Below the pieces are notes generated by a model that saw only the letters and a program-made list of their open reading frames with translations, did not search any database and was not told the origin of the DNA. DNA of 64,000 nucleotides from Begonia masoniana (lineage: Eukaryota > Streptophyta > Magnoliopsida > Cucurbitales > Begoniaceae), in contig CM039502.1 in NCBI GenBank assembly GCA_022432975.1, forward strand, positions 72,128,573 through 72,192,572. The letters run 5' to 3'. Below are positions 34,363 through 46,166 of this stretch, in pieces (positions within the stretch are counted from its first letter, which is position 1; each line of letters begins with the position of its first letter). Position numbers and translations under genes: made by a program.

Positions 34363-35693
34363 GGGACTAATTGACTATTGACCCCATACGTTAGGGGCTA
34401 AATTGAACTTTTTCCAAAAAATATTAGACTAAAAAGAAAAATTAAGAAGAAAAAAGATCGAATGATTCTGTAACACTCGGTTTTACGGGATTTTAATATT
34501 CCAATAAATAATAGCATTTTTGTAAATATGTCAAATTAAGCCCGTTTTGCAAAAAGAAGGCGTTAATAGAATCCTAATGATTAATATAGATTTTATGAGA
34601 AATACGGGAAATTTTGGAGTTATAAAATTATGGGAGATTTTGCGTTTCTCGTAATATAAAGGATATTTTAGTAAAGATAGTAAACGAGGTCCGTTTTGCG
34701 AACGAACAGTTTTAATAAAGCCCTAATAATAAGTTGGAATAATTGGTGAAATAAGGAAATTTGGAGAAGACGAATCGTTAGCTAATCAACGAAACAAGGA
34801 CGAAACAAATAGAAAATCAAAGGAAGGACAAAATGGTCATTTGACAAGTTAATTTTTATTAAACAACACAATCTCTTCCTTCCCCCCCTCATTTCCTCTC
34901 TGTCTCGCGAAAGCCAGAAGGCTCTGGCGATTTCCTCCCGCAGCTCCTCCTCTTCCGACGACGATTCGTCCTCCGGCGGCTCGGTTCTCTTCACGTTTTC
35001 TCCTCCGATCAACGTTCTAGGTAAGATTCTATAGTTTTCGGACGTTAGATTTCGATTTCTAGAGTTTAGACGATTAGGGTTCGTTTAGGGTTTTTGTTAA
35101 AAACGTGATTTAGAGTTTGAAACTGATAGGTTTACCGTAGTTGTGAATATAATGGAAGTATCGAGCGTTATTGGACGAGGTTAAATTGATTTGTGAGAAA
35201 TATTAGGGTTTGTGGATTTTCGAAGTTTTTGGAAAAACTCGTTAATGGAGATTTTGAGGTGTCAAGCGCGAATTGCTCGATGAAATGCCTCAATGAAGTA
35301 TTTTAGAGTTTTAAGAAATTTCTTTAGTTAAGGATTTCATTGATCTGGACGTTTAGTGGATTAAACCTGATTTTTATGACGATTGTTGTGAATTGCCCTA
35401 GGTGAACAACGCTCATGGACGGAACTTGAATTTCTACGGACGACAGGTAAGTTCTCGTGACTTACTGTGGCCGATTGGTCTACACCATACATCGATGTTG
35501 CGTTGAGGATTATGGAGTCTTGTTTGTTTAATTGCTTTGGCTGGGTAGTTAGAATTAGTTGCTTTTATAGTTTATGCTTTTGCTTTTATTGTCTTGATGG
35601 TATATATATGTTGTATGTTTATATTATGCACGTGTTCATGCATCATGGTTTTCAAACAAGCATAGAAAATGAATTTCCGCACTACGTTTTCAT

Positions 35694-35866
35694 GAAAAGG
35701 AAATGAATAGCGAAAAGGTAGGAAATGAATAGCGAAAAGGTAGGAAATGAATAGCGAAAAGGTAGGAAATGAATAGCGAAAAGGTAGGAACGTATGTGAA
35801 AAGGAAATGAGTAGCGAAAAGGAAATGAGTAGCGAAAAGGTAGGAGATAAATAGCGAAAAGGTAAG
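35694..35866 (+). repeat. 22-bp tandem repeat in solo LTR B
   Basis: About eight units of AAATGAATAGCGAAAAGG plus TAGG, with shortened and changed copies near 35795-35835. Confidence 0.93.
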
Positions 35867-36604
35867 ATGATTGCATGATTTTACGAACAGCATACGCATA
35901 GCACGCATTTCCATTTATGATACTTGCTGAGCCTTTAGCTCATAGTTGTTTGTACGGTGTAGGTGATCTTGATACAGGTGAGGACTAGATCCCTCCACCC
36001 GAGGAATGATCAGTTGATGAACGATGGCCCGTGGGAGTGTGCTGGTGCAGTCGGTGCTCTTTTTGACCCGTGGGGACGTAAGTACGTGTTTTGAGGATTT
36101 TGGGATGTTTTGGGCTGATGGTGTATTAGATAGGACAATTGTATAGTTAGAAACATTTTAGGATACGTGGTTCTGGATAGGCGATAAAAGACGTTTTGGA
36201 TGTTTAGGTAAACTTGTTTTTATAAAACGTTTTACTAAGCTTTTATTTGGATTTTTATGGAAATGTTTGAAAATGTTTTAGGTTATGTATGGATATGCTC
36301 GAGTTTTAGAGCTATCAACGCAGTTGGATTTCGTAGAGTTTATCTCGAGTTAAATTGAATTTTAGGATAGGTTTTGAGTCGTTTATTTGGTGGTTGACGA
36401 AAGGCAAAATGAGTGAAGTTATGAATGGTTATATGTTGAAGGGTTTAGTGTGTTTATTTGTGTTGAAGTGAAGGAAGAGAAGAGTAATGTGGTTGGAGAG
36501 AAAAATAGTGAGGTGTATGTGAAATGATATGTGCAGGGTAACGAAGGGAGAAAAGAATGAAAGGGAGAAGGAGGCAGCTCCCTGGAAATTTCGGATTCCA
36601 GGGA

Positions 36605-36820
36605 GTGTGCTGATCGATCGCCTGAGAGGGGCGATCGATTGGCGTCTCAATGGTAACTTCTCTGGTTTTTCTAGAGAAGTTGCCGATCGATCGCCTGAAT
36701 GGGCGATCGATCGCCTGTGAGGGTGATCGCCAGGGGCGATCGATTAGGCGATCGATCGCCTAGCCTTAAAATGCCGTAGCCGATCGATCGGCTGAAATAG
36801 CCGATCGATCGGCCATGAAA
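36605..36820. repeat. Cluster of CGATCGATCG palindromes in solo LTR B
   Basis: The perfect palindrome GCGATCGATCGC or the shorter CGATCGATCG occurs at least six times in ~215 bases, along with paired GGCGATCGATTGGCG-like and AGCCGATCGATCGGCT forms. The density is far above chance for this AT-rich region. Confidence 0.9.
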
Positions 36821-37093
36821 TTTTATGGGCAAATGCCCTTTCTGCCCCCACGATTTGTTGGCCGATTGCATTCCTATTTTTAATGAATTTTTATTTAATT
36901 GTTTATAGAGGTTTTAAAACGGTTTCCTCTGATACTCGACTTCAAATTAGGGTTTAAAGGTTTTAAAAAGAAAAATTTTACAGTAAATTAGGGTATAGTA
37001 ATTTAGGTCGTTACAGATTCCTTGGTAGAATTAGAAGAAAAATGACAAGATAGAAAAGTTGATTGAACGAGCAGTGAGGTTATAGACTGCTAA

Positions 37094-38514
37094 TGTAACA
37101 CCCGACATTTTTGCCCTTGTAATTATTCCCCCGGATTATTTAGCGGGATGAATTTTTATATAAAATCTGATGTATGTTTTAATGAATTGTCGGAGAGTTT
37201 AATGGAAAAACCAGGTTGAAGAATTTATTTAACAAATTAGTCAAGAACCAATGGAAGGGTAAATTGGGAAGGAATTAAGGTTGGTGGGAGAAAGTCAATG
37301 GATGATTGACACTTGGAAACTTGTTGAAGAAGCCATGTTCTTCCTCCTACGTGAAATCTTCATTTCACTTCTCTACTTCCTCCCTTCCTTCTCTCTATTC
37401 TTCTCTTCCAGGCGACTGAAACAAAGTTCCACACTTTGTTTCTCCTTGCATTCTTCTATTTTCTTCAGTGAAGGTAATTTCCGTCGGTAGTTAACAAGTT
37501 TAACTACACTATTTTCTGAATTTTTGAGAGGTTTAGGGTTAATGACCGTATAATCACGTTTTAGGTTCACAAACTACTGAAACCGAGACGATCAAGAACA
37601 TCAACTCTGCAGCAACCAGGTAAGTTCATATCCGTAGGTTGGCCCTTAAGGCCCTACATCACGGAGACTCTAGGTTTTTCTTCTATCGGGAGGTTTCGGG
37701 TAGAGAAAGTTAGAGTTAAGTTCTAAGTTATCTGTTTTCTCTCTAGATTCTGTTGTATTATTCTGTTAACTGCTGTTTCAAGTTAAGCACTGTGAAAGTT
37801 CATGCATACACGTTTTACCGAAAGTTCATGCAAAACAATGTTTTCTGTACACGGTTTTGAAGTTAAGAAAGATAAACAGAATCTGAATGTAATGTATTGG
37901 TTAAGTGTGGGACGGGGACTGGCCCTCTGGTTTTATCCCTCCCTGGGATTCTGAAAAATTGTCCATGCCAAGGACCCTCTGGTTTTATCCCTCCCTGGGA
38001 TTCTGAAAACTACTGAATGTCTGAATGTGCCTGTCGTGCACTTGCTAGTTCCCCTATAAGCCCCACCTTATACCCTCTGCCACTGAAACGTAATGTTCTG
38101 TACTGTCACTGTATTTTTGAAAGTTCATGCATAGCATATGCATCACTGCATTGTTTTAAATATTCTTACTGAGTTTTAGACTCATAGGTGAACTCCCTGA
38201 TGTAGGTACTGAACTCTAAAATGAGGACTTCGGGCCTCAGTCCTGAGTGAATAGGTGGTTGGTGTTCGAGCTCCGGGGGTGGTTGCTGCAGCCAGACATA
38301 ATTTCTGTTTTGAGTTTAAGTCTTTAAAGTAAAGTTAATATCTGTAAAAGCTTTCTGAAATTCTGGTTTTTGTGTCAAAACGCTGTAGAGAAATCTGTTT
38401 TGGGAAATTCTGCAATTACATGTTAAGTTCTGTACTGTCCTCTGAAATTTTGAAATAATGTAGAGATTCTGGTGTTTTAGTTTTATACTCTTTAGGAAAT
38501 TCCGGAAAATGTAA
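37094..38514 (+). mobile_element. Left part of a gypsy-type LTR (plus orientation), leading into the 35-bp array
   Basis: Starts TGTAACACCCGACATTTTTG and contains the LTR modules GGTAAGTTCATATCC..GGCCCTACATC (37618-37665) and CTTACTGAGTTTTAGACTCA..TGATGTAGGT (38165-38208). No matching LTR end follows; the sequence passes into the array at 38515. No ORF is supported. Confidence 0.72.
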
Positions 38515-40950
38515 GGTCAATTTTACATCTTCCGGTCGCTAAGCGACAACACACATTTTACATCTTCCGGTCGCTAAGCGACAACACACATTTTACATCT
38601 TCCGGTCGCTAAGCGACAACACACATTTTACATCTTCCGGTCGCTAAGCGACAACACACATTTTACATCTTCCGGTCGCTAAGCGACAACACACATTTTA
38701 CATCTTCCGGTCGCTAAGCGACAACACACATTTTACATCTTCCGGTCGCTAAGCGACAACACACATTTTACATCTTCCGGTCGCTAAGCGACAACACACA
38801 TTTTACATCTTCCGGTCGCTAAGCGACAACACACATTTTACATCTTCCGGTCGCTAAGCGACAACACACATTTTACATCTTCCGGTCGCTAAGCGACAAC
38901 ACACATTTTACATCTTCCGGTCGCTAAGCGACAACACACATTTTACATCTTCCGGTCGCTAAGCGACAACACACATTTTACATCTTCCGGTCGCTAAGCG
39001 ACAACACACATTTTACATCTTCCGGTCGCTAAGCGACAACACACATTTTACATCTTCCGGTCGCTAAGCGACAACACACATTTTACATCTTCCGGTCGCT
39101 AAGCGACAACACACATTTTACATCTTCCGGTCGCTAAGCGACAACACACATTTTACATCTTCCGGTCGCTAAGCGACAACACACATTTTACATCTTCCGG
39201 TCGCTAAGCGACAACACACATTTTACATCTTCCGGTCGCTAAGCGACAACACACATTTTACATCTTCCGGTCGCTAAGCGACAACACACATTTTACATCT
39301 TCCGGTCGCTAAGCGACAACACACATTTTACATCTTCCGGTCGCTAAGCGACAACACACATTTTACATCTTCCGGTCGCTAAGCGACAACACACATTTTA
39401 CATCTTCCGGTCGCTAAGCGACAACACACATTTTACATCTTCCGGTCGCTAAGCGACAACACACATTTTACATCTTCCGGTCGCTAAGCGACAACACACA
39501 TTTTACATCTTCCGGTCGCTAAGCGACAACACACATTTTACATCTTCCGGTCGCTAAGCGACAACACACATTTTACATCTTCCGGTCGCTAAGCGACAAC
39601 ACACATTTTACATCTTCCGGTCGCTAAGCGACAACACACATTTTACATCTTCCGGTCGCTAAGCGACAACACACATTTTACATCTTCCGGTCGCTAAGCG
39701 ACAACACACATTTTACATCTTCCGGTCGCTAAGCGACAACACACATTTTACATCTTCCGGTCGCTAAGCGACAACACACATTTTACATCTTCCGGTCGCT
39801 AAGCGACAACACACATTTTACATCTTCCGGTCGCTAAGCGACAACACACATTTTACATCTTCCGGTCGCTAAGCGACAACACACATTTTACATCTTCCGG
39901 TCGCTAAGCGACAACACACATTTTACATCTTCCGGTCGCTAAGCGACAACACACATTTTACATCTTCCGGTCGCTAAGCGACAACACACATTTTACATCT
40001 TCCGGTCGCTAAGCGACAACACACATTTTACATCTTCCGGTCGCTAAGCGACAACACACATTTTACATCTTCCGGTCGCTAAGCGACAACACACATTTTA
40101 CATCTTCCGGTCGCTAAGCGACAACACACATTTTACATCTTCCGGTCGCTAAGCGACAACACACATTTTACATCTTCCGGTCGCTAAGCGACAACACACA
40201 TTTTACATCTTCCGGTCGCTAAGCGACAACACACATTTTACATCTTCCGGTCGCTAAGCGACAACACACATTTTACATCTTCCGGTCGCTAAGCGACAAC
40301 ACACATTTTACATCTTCCGGTCGCTAAGCGACAACACACATTTTACATCTTCCGGTCGCTAAGCGACAACACACATTTTACATCTTCCGGTCGCTAAGCG
40401 ACAACACACATTTTACATCTTCCGGTCGCTAAGCGACAACACACATTTTACATCTTCCGGTCGCTAAGCGACAACACACATTTTACATCTTCCGGTCGCT
40501 AAGCGACAACACACATTTTACATCTTCCGGTCGCTAAGCGACAACACACATTTTACATCTTCCGGTCGCTAAGCGACAACACACATTTTACATCTTCCGG
40601 TCGCTAAGCGACAACACACATTTTACATCTTCCGGTCGCTAAGCGACAACACACATTTTACATCTTCCGGTCGCTAAGCGACAACACACATTTTACATCT
40701 TCCGGTCGCTAAGCGACAACACACATTTTACATCTTCCGGTCGCTAAGCGACAACACACATTTTACATCTTCCGGTCGCTAAGCGACAACACACATTTTA
40801 CATCTTCCGGTCGCTAAGCGACAACACACATTTTACATCTTCCGGTCGCTAAGCGACAACACACATTTTACATCTTCCGGTCGCTAAGCGACAACACACA
40901 TTTTACATCTTCCGGTCGCTAAGCGACAACACACATTTTACATCTTCCGG
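38515..40950. repeat. 35-bp satellite-like array, 69 near-identical copies
   Basis: TCCGGTCGCTAAGCGACAAC recurs every 35 bases from 38531 to 40946, which is exactly 69 periods, and by eye I see no variant copy. Each unit has an internal dyad GTCGCT/AAGCGAC. On the minus strand the core reads TTGTCGCTTAGCGACCGG. The array is flanked by two LTR parts in opposite orientation. Confidence 0.97.
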
Positions 40951-40951
40951 T

Positions 40952-41181
40952 GACGTCATCCGGAAGACTAAACCATCAACAACTATCCTTCGGCATCTGC
41001 CGATGACGTCAGCCGGAAGACTAAACCATCAACAACTATCCTTCGGCATCTGCCGATGACGTCAGCCGGAAGACTAAACCATCAACAACTATCCTTCGGC
41101 ATCTGCCGATGACGTCAGCCGGAAGACTAAACCATCAACAACTATCCTTCGGCATCTGCCGATGACGTCAGCCGGAAGACT
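40952..41181. repeat. 53-bp tandem repeat next to the 35-bp array
   Basis: GACGTCAGCCGGAAGACTAA starts units at 40952, 41005, 41058, 41111 and (partial) 41164. Units contain the palindrome GACGTC and the inverted pair CTTCGGCATCTGCCGATG. The join to the 35-bp array falls inside CATCTTCCGGT, a block both units share. Confidence 0.95.
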
Positions 41182-42886
41182 ACCTCTTCCAGCTTCCGTC
41201 TTACGGTAGAGAACTCTAAATCATCAAATGACTCCTTCAACAGAAAGAAAACACAACTCATTCAAAATGCATATAGCGGAATACTTAAGCAAACCGACCC
41301 ATTTATAAATCTATATAATCATTCCCTGACTCAGTGATCCACTAGACAGTTTCAAAGCTCAACGTTTTAAATAATCTCATCCTACTTAAAACTACCATAT
41401 TCTTAACATACTGTAACATAAGAGTCTTAACCAGGGGTCATAAAATCGCCTCTCCAGTCCCGCACTGTCACCTTGAGCATCCTCCAGCAACCAGCCTTAA
41501 GCATCCTCTTTGCACATAAACATCCTCACCTGAACCTTCTTCACCTACACCATAAGGTTTAACTATAAGCCTAATGCTTAGTAAGGAATGCATGCTGACA
41601 GATATACATGAGTACACAATTTAAAGAGACATAAGTTCATAAACCATTCATCATTCGTGTTCATCTTTATCATTTACATGACATGTATTAAGGCAGGAGA
41701 CGAGGGAGGAAGACAGGGGTACATAGTCATTGCCTATCGCGGCAGACATAATAATCATTTGCCTATCGCGGCAATCATGATACATCACTCGGCCTCCCCA
41801 GTGGGAGAATTCGCAAGCCATACATATCATTAACTCGGCCTCCACCAGTGGGAGAATTCGCAAGCCATACATATCATTAACTCGGCCTCCACCAGTGGGA
41901 GAATTCGCGAATCATACATAACATAGTCTTTCCCCGCTCTGCACTTAATCTTGGTTACATTTGCTTTTCATATTCTCAACTTAATCATAACATGAACACA
42001 GTGCATAGACATAAGTTCATAGAGAGAAGTCATATCATGAGGACAAGTAAAACATCTTGTAACTTTACATTTACTTACACAACTTCTTCATATCGTGGAA
42101 ATAACAAATCATAGTCAATAAGCTAACATCTCAGTGATTTCCTAATACTCTTGCGGTGTAGGGCCCTAGTGGCCGGAAATCTTAACACATCACTGACCTG
42201 GATTCCTTAGCAATCCGAGCTTCTTTCCTTTAGGATTTTCACCTAAACATGTACATTACAGTAGTTAAAACAAAGTCCTAATAGTCCTAATCATAAACCA
42301 TCCTAGGATCTAATAGCTAAAGTCATTCCGATTCCTATGTTTGACACACTGCAGTCTGAAATCCGAAACTAGGTGGACAGGTTTTACCATGATTAAATCC
42401 GAGTTGGTTACTTTGAAATGTTCAGAATCGTTCGGGATGACATTTCTACTCCCAGATTTTAAAAGGTCATAAACTACTCGGCCACTGCTAAAATCCGAAC
42501 TCAGTGCCGAGTTGAAAACAGAGCCCTATTTACTATGAATGACTACATTGTCCATTTCGTACCTGGGTGTGGATTTGCAGAGAAGAGCAAGCTCGACCAG
42601 CCGTCGGTAAAGGGAAGTTCTGGTAGCCGAGAGCAAGAACTTGGGAAAGAAGGAATCGCCGAGAGGGAATGTCGGCTACAGTGGTAATAAATGAGGTTTA
42701 AGGTTTCCATTTCCTATTTATACTAAATCCATCGATTTTAATTACTAAACTGCCACCCAACCTAGTTTTTACTCAACTTGTAATAAATTTATTAACATTA
42801 AATTTAAATCATAACGGTTTAAATAAGAGGGTGACAATGAAAAAAATGGTCAGAAAAGAAAATCACTGGCGAAATGTCGGGTGTTT
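41182..42886 (-). mobile_element. Part of a gypsy-type LTR (minus orientation), meeting the 26-bp array
   Basis: Read on the minus strand from 42886 it starts AACACCCGACATTTC, lacking only the first bases of a TGTAACACCC start. It contains the modules CAGGTCAGTGATG..GGGCCCTACACC (~42200-42150) and CTTACTAAGCATTAGGCTTA..GGTGTAGGTGA (41585-41541). A ~50-base tandem duplication (ATTCGCAAGCCATACATATC) lies at 41775-41925. It differs from the left part at 37094 beyond the first ~20 bases, so the two come from related but distinct LTR families. Confidence 0.7.
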
Positions 42887-45650
42887 TATCCACCGATCAC
42901 TGTTCACGTTTTTATCCACCGATCACTGTTCACGTTTTTATCCACCGATCACTGTTCACGTTTTTATCCACCGATCACTGTTCACGTTTTTATCCACCGA
43001 TCACTGTTCACGTTTTTATCCACCGATCACTGTTCACGTTTTTATCCACCGATCACTGTTCACGTTTTTATCCACCGATCACTGTTCACGTTTTTATCCA
43101 CCGATCACTGTTCACGTTTTTATCCACCGATCACTGTTCACGTTTTTATCCACCGATCACTGTTCACGTTTTTATCCACCGATCACTGTTCACGTTTTTA
43201 TCCACCGATCACTGTTCACGTTTTTATCCACCGATCACTGTTCACGTTTTTATCCACCGATCACTGTTCACGTTTTTATCCACCGATCACTGTTCACGTT
43301 TTTATCCACCGATCACTGTTCACGTTTTTATCCACCGATCACTGTTCACGTTTTTATCCACCGATCACTGTTCACGTTTTTATCCACCGATCACTGTTCA
43401 CGTTTTTATCCACCGATCACTGTTCACGTTTTTATCCACCGATCACTGTTCACGTTTTTATCCACCGATCACTGTTCACGTTTTTATCCACCGATCACTG
43501 TTCACGTTTTTATCCACCGATCACTGTTCACGTTTTTATCCACCGATCACTGTTCACGTTTTTATCCACCGATCACTGTTCACGTTTTTATCCACCGATC
43601 ACTGTTCACGTTTTTATCCACCGATCACTGTTCACGTTTTTATCCACCGATCACTGTTCACGTTTTTATCCACCGATCACTGTTCACGTTTTTATCCACC
43701 GATCACTGTTCACGTTTTTATCCACCGATCACTGTTCACGTTTTTATCCACCGATCACTGTTCACGTTTTTATCCACCGATCACTGTTCACGTTTTTATC
43801 CACCGATCACTGTTCACGTTTTTATCCACCGATCACTGTTCACGTTTTTATCCACCGATCACTGTTCACGTTTTTATCCACCGATCACTGTTCACGTTTT
43901 TATCCACCGATCACTGTTCACGTTTTTATCCACCGATCACTGTTCACGTTTTTATCCACCGATCACTGTTCACGTTTTTATCCACCGATCACTGTTCACG
44001 TTTTTATCCACCGATCACTGTTCACGTTTTTATCCACCGATCACTGTTCACGTTTTTATCCACCGATCACTGTTCACGTTTTTATCCACCGATCACTGTT
44101 CACGTTTTTATCCACCGATCACTGTTCACGTTTTTATCCACCGATCACTGTTCACGTTTTTATCCACCGATCACTGTTCACGTTTTTATCCACCGATCAC
44201 TGTTCACGTTTTTATCCACCGATCACTGTTCACGTTTTTATCCACCGATCACTGTTCACGTTTTTATCCACCGATCACTGTTCACGTTTTTATCCACCGA
44301 TCACTGTTCACGTTTTTATCCACCGATCACTGTTCACGTTTTTATCCACCGATCACTGTTCACGTTTTTATCCACCGATCACTGTTCACGTTTTTATCCA
44401 CCGATCACTGTTCACGTTTTTATCCACCGATCACTGTTCACGTTTTTATCCACCGATCACTGTTCACGTTTTTATCCACCGATCACTGTTCACGTTTTTA
44501 TCCACCGATCACTGTTCACGTTTTTATCCACCGATCACTGTTCACGTTTTTATCCACCGATCACTGTTCACGTTTTTATCCACCGATCACTGTTCACGTT
44601 TTTATCCACCGATCACTGTTCACGTTTTTATCCACCGATCACTGTTCACGTTTTTATCCACCGATCACTGTTCACGTTTTTATCCACCGATCACTGTTCA
44701 CGTTTTTATCCACCGATCACTGTTCACGTTTTTATCCACCGATGACTGTTCATTTTTGCCTACATCCACCAGTGACTGTTCATTTTTGCCTACATCCACC
44801 AGTGACTGTTCATTTTTGCCTACATCCACCAGTGACTGTTCATTTTTGCCTACATCCACCAGTGACTGTTCATTTTTGCCTACATCCACCAGTGACTGTT
44901 CATTTTTGCCTACATCCACCAGTGACTGTTCATTTTTGCCTACATCCACCAGTGACTGTTCATTTTTGCCTACTCCACCGATCACTGTTCACGTTTTTAT
45001 CCACCGATCACTGTTCACGTTTTTATCCACGATCACTGTTCACGTTTTTATCCACCGATCACTGTTCACGTTTTTATCCACCGATCACTGTTCACGTTTT
45101 TATCCACCGATCACTGTTCACGTTTTTATCCACCGATCACTGTTCACGTTTTTATCCACCGATCACTGTTCACATTTTTATCCACCGATCACTGTTCACG
45201 TTTTTATCCACCGTCACTGTTCATTTTTGCCTACATCCACCGGTCAATGTTCATTTTTGCCTACATCCACCAGTGACTGTTCATTTTTGCCTACATCCAC
45301 CAGTGACTGTTCATTTTTGCCTACATCCACCAGTGACTGTTCATTTTTGCCTACATCCACCAGTGACTGTTCATTTTTGCCTACATCCACCAGTGACTGT
45401 TCATTTTTGCCTACTCCACCGATCACTGTTCACGTTTTTATCCACCGATCACTGTTCACGTTTTTATCCACCGATCACTGTTCACGTTTTTATCCACGAT
45501 CACTGTTCACGTTTTTATCCACCGATCATTGTTCACGTTTTTATCCACCGATCTCTGTTCACATTTTTATCCACCGATCACTGTTCATATTTTTATCCAC
45601 CGATCACTGTTCACGTTTTTATCCACCGATCACTGTTCACTTTTGTCTTA
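42887..45650. repeat. Composite 26-bp / 30-bp array in the 5' LTR
   Basis: The 26-bp unit ATCCACCGATCACTGTTCAC + GTTTTT runs for about 71 copies (42891-44737). It is followed by a 30-bp form (CACCAGTGACTGTTC + ATTTTTGCCTACATC) in about eight copies to 44973, then 26-bp units to ~45210, about six 30-bp units to ~45415, and again 26-bp units to ~45650. The switches occur within ATCCACC, shared by both forms. A few units lack two bases (ATCCACGATC). Long frames through the array are artefacts of a unit without stops. Confidence 0.96.
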
Positions 45651-46008
45651 TTATATCCACCGTTGTATTGTTCACATTTACATCTTCTGTTTCTGCCTTT
45701 GAAACTACTTCATCCATCAGTCTTCTTCCACCAGTCCTCCGCCCCGGTTTATTTACTTTTGTTTTCATTTCTTCCGCTTTTCTTCTGTTATCCAGTGTCT
45801 TCTGTTTTCTTCTGTCATTTATTCTGCCTTCGACTTTAATGCTTTCGTTTTACTTTCAAATCCAGAGAACGTCTTCTCCCTCTGAAAAGTTTTAAGGGTT
45901 TGTTTTAAAAGCCCGGTCTGTTATGTTCAAAAAAAATATGTGCCCATTTTCTGTTAAACGTCCCGGAGTGACGGATCTCAAACCCCGATTGGGTTCGGGG
46001 CTATCACA
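42887..46008 (+). repeat. 5' LTR of the gypsy element (left border unclear)
   Basis: Ends GGGGCTATCACA at 46008, followed by the primer site. Most of its length is the 26/30-bp array; 45650-46008 is unique LTR sequence matching 54370-54884 in order. The true LTR start is missing or displaced. Confidence 0.75.
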
Positions 46009-46012
46009 GTTA

Positions 46013-46023
46013 TGGTATCAGAG
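46013..46023 (+). promoter_or_regulatory. Primer binding site, tRNA-iMet type (gypsy)
   Basis: TGGTATCAGAG four bases after the 5' LTR end; matches the 3' end of initiator tRNA-Met and then departs. Confidence 0.85.
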
Positions 46024-46166
46024 AGACAAGGTTTTAAAACCGATTTTGTGAAATGTCTGACTACACAACCGCCACGTGAGATCGCTCCACCAACTGTAAG
46101 TGTTTAAAATTTATGTAAAAGGTTCTGTTATTAAATTAGGTTTCGGTTAAATATGTTTCCTTAGAA

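Larger units (their letters stand above)
30540..34416. mobile_element. Pack-MULE with very long TIRs and a captured host gene fragment
   Basis: Target duplication AAAAATATT (9 bp) is exact at 30531-30539 and 34417-34425, the length expected for Mutator-like elements. The ends are inverted copies (GAAAAAAGTTCAATTTAG against CTAAATTGAACTTTTTCC). The inverted similarity continues for about 400 bases on each side: 30540-30938 against 31838-32199 plus 34363-34416. The right arm is split by solo LTR A. Without that LTR the element is about 1.7 kb. It holds part of a host gene and no transposase. Confidence 0.88.
34469..37015 (+). mobile_element. Ty3/gypsy solo LTR B with exact target duplication
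   Basis: Starts TGTAACACTCGG and ends TTTAGGTCGTTACA, 2547 bp. The 5-bp target duplication GATTC is exact (34464-34468 and 37016-37020). No internal domain remains. It contains a 22-bp array, a cluster of CGATCGATCG palindromes and the LTR module TACTTGCTGAGC...GGTGTAGGTGA (35921-35966) shared with the other gypsy LTRs here. The ORFs inside are not supported as genes. Confidence 0.92.

Noticed and set aside
34469..37015. A host gene in the region with splice-like GTAAGT sites
   Set aside because: The borders, exact 5-bp duplication and lack of coding similarity fit a solo LTR; GTAAG-like motifs recur in the other LTRs here.
38515..40950. CRISPR array
   Set aside because: Units are adjacent with no unique spacers, and the DNA is plant nuclear. 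It is a simple tandem repeat.
42831..45895. Frames of about 1000 codons through the 26/30-bp array
   Set aside because: Same artefact: the three plus frames are all open and give the same peptide in different phase.
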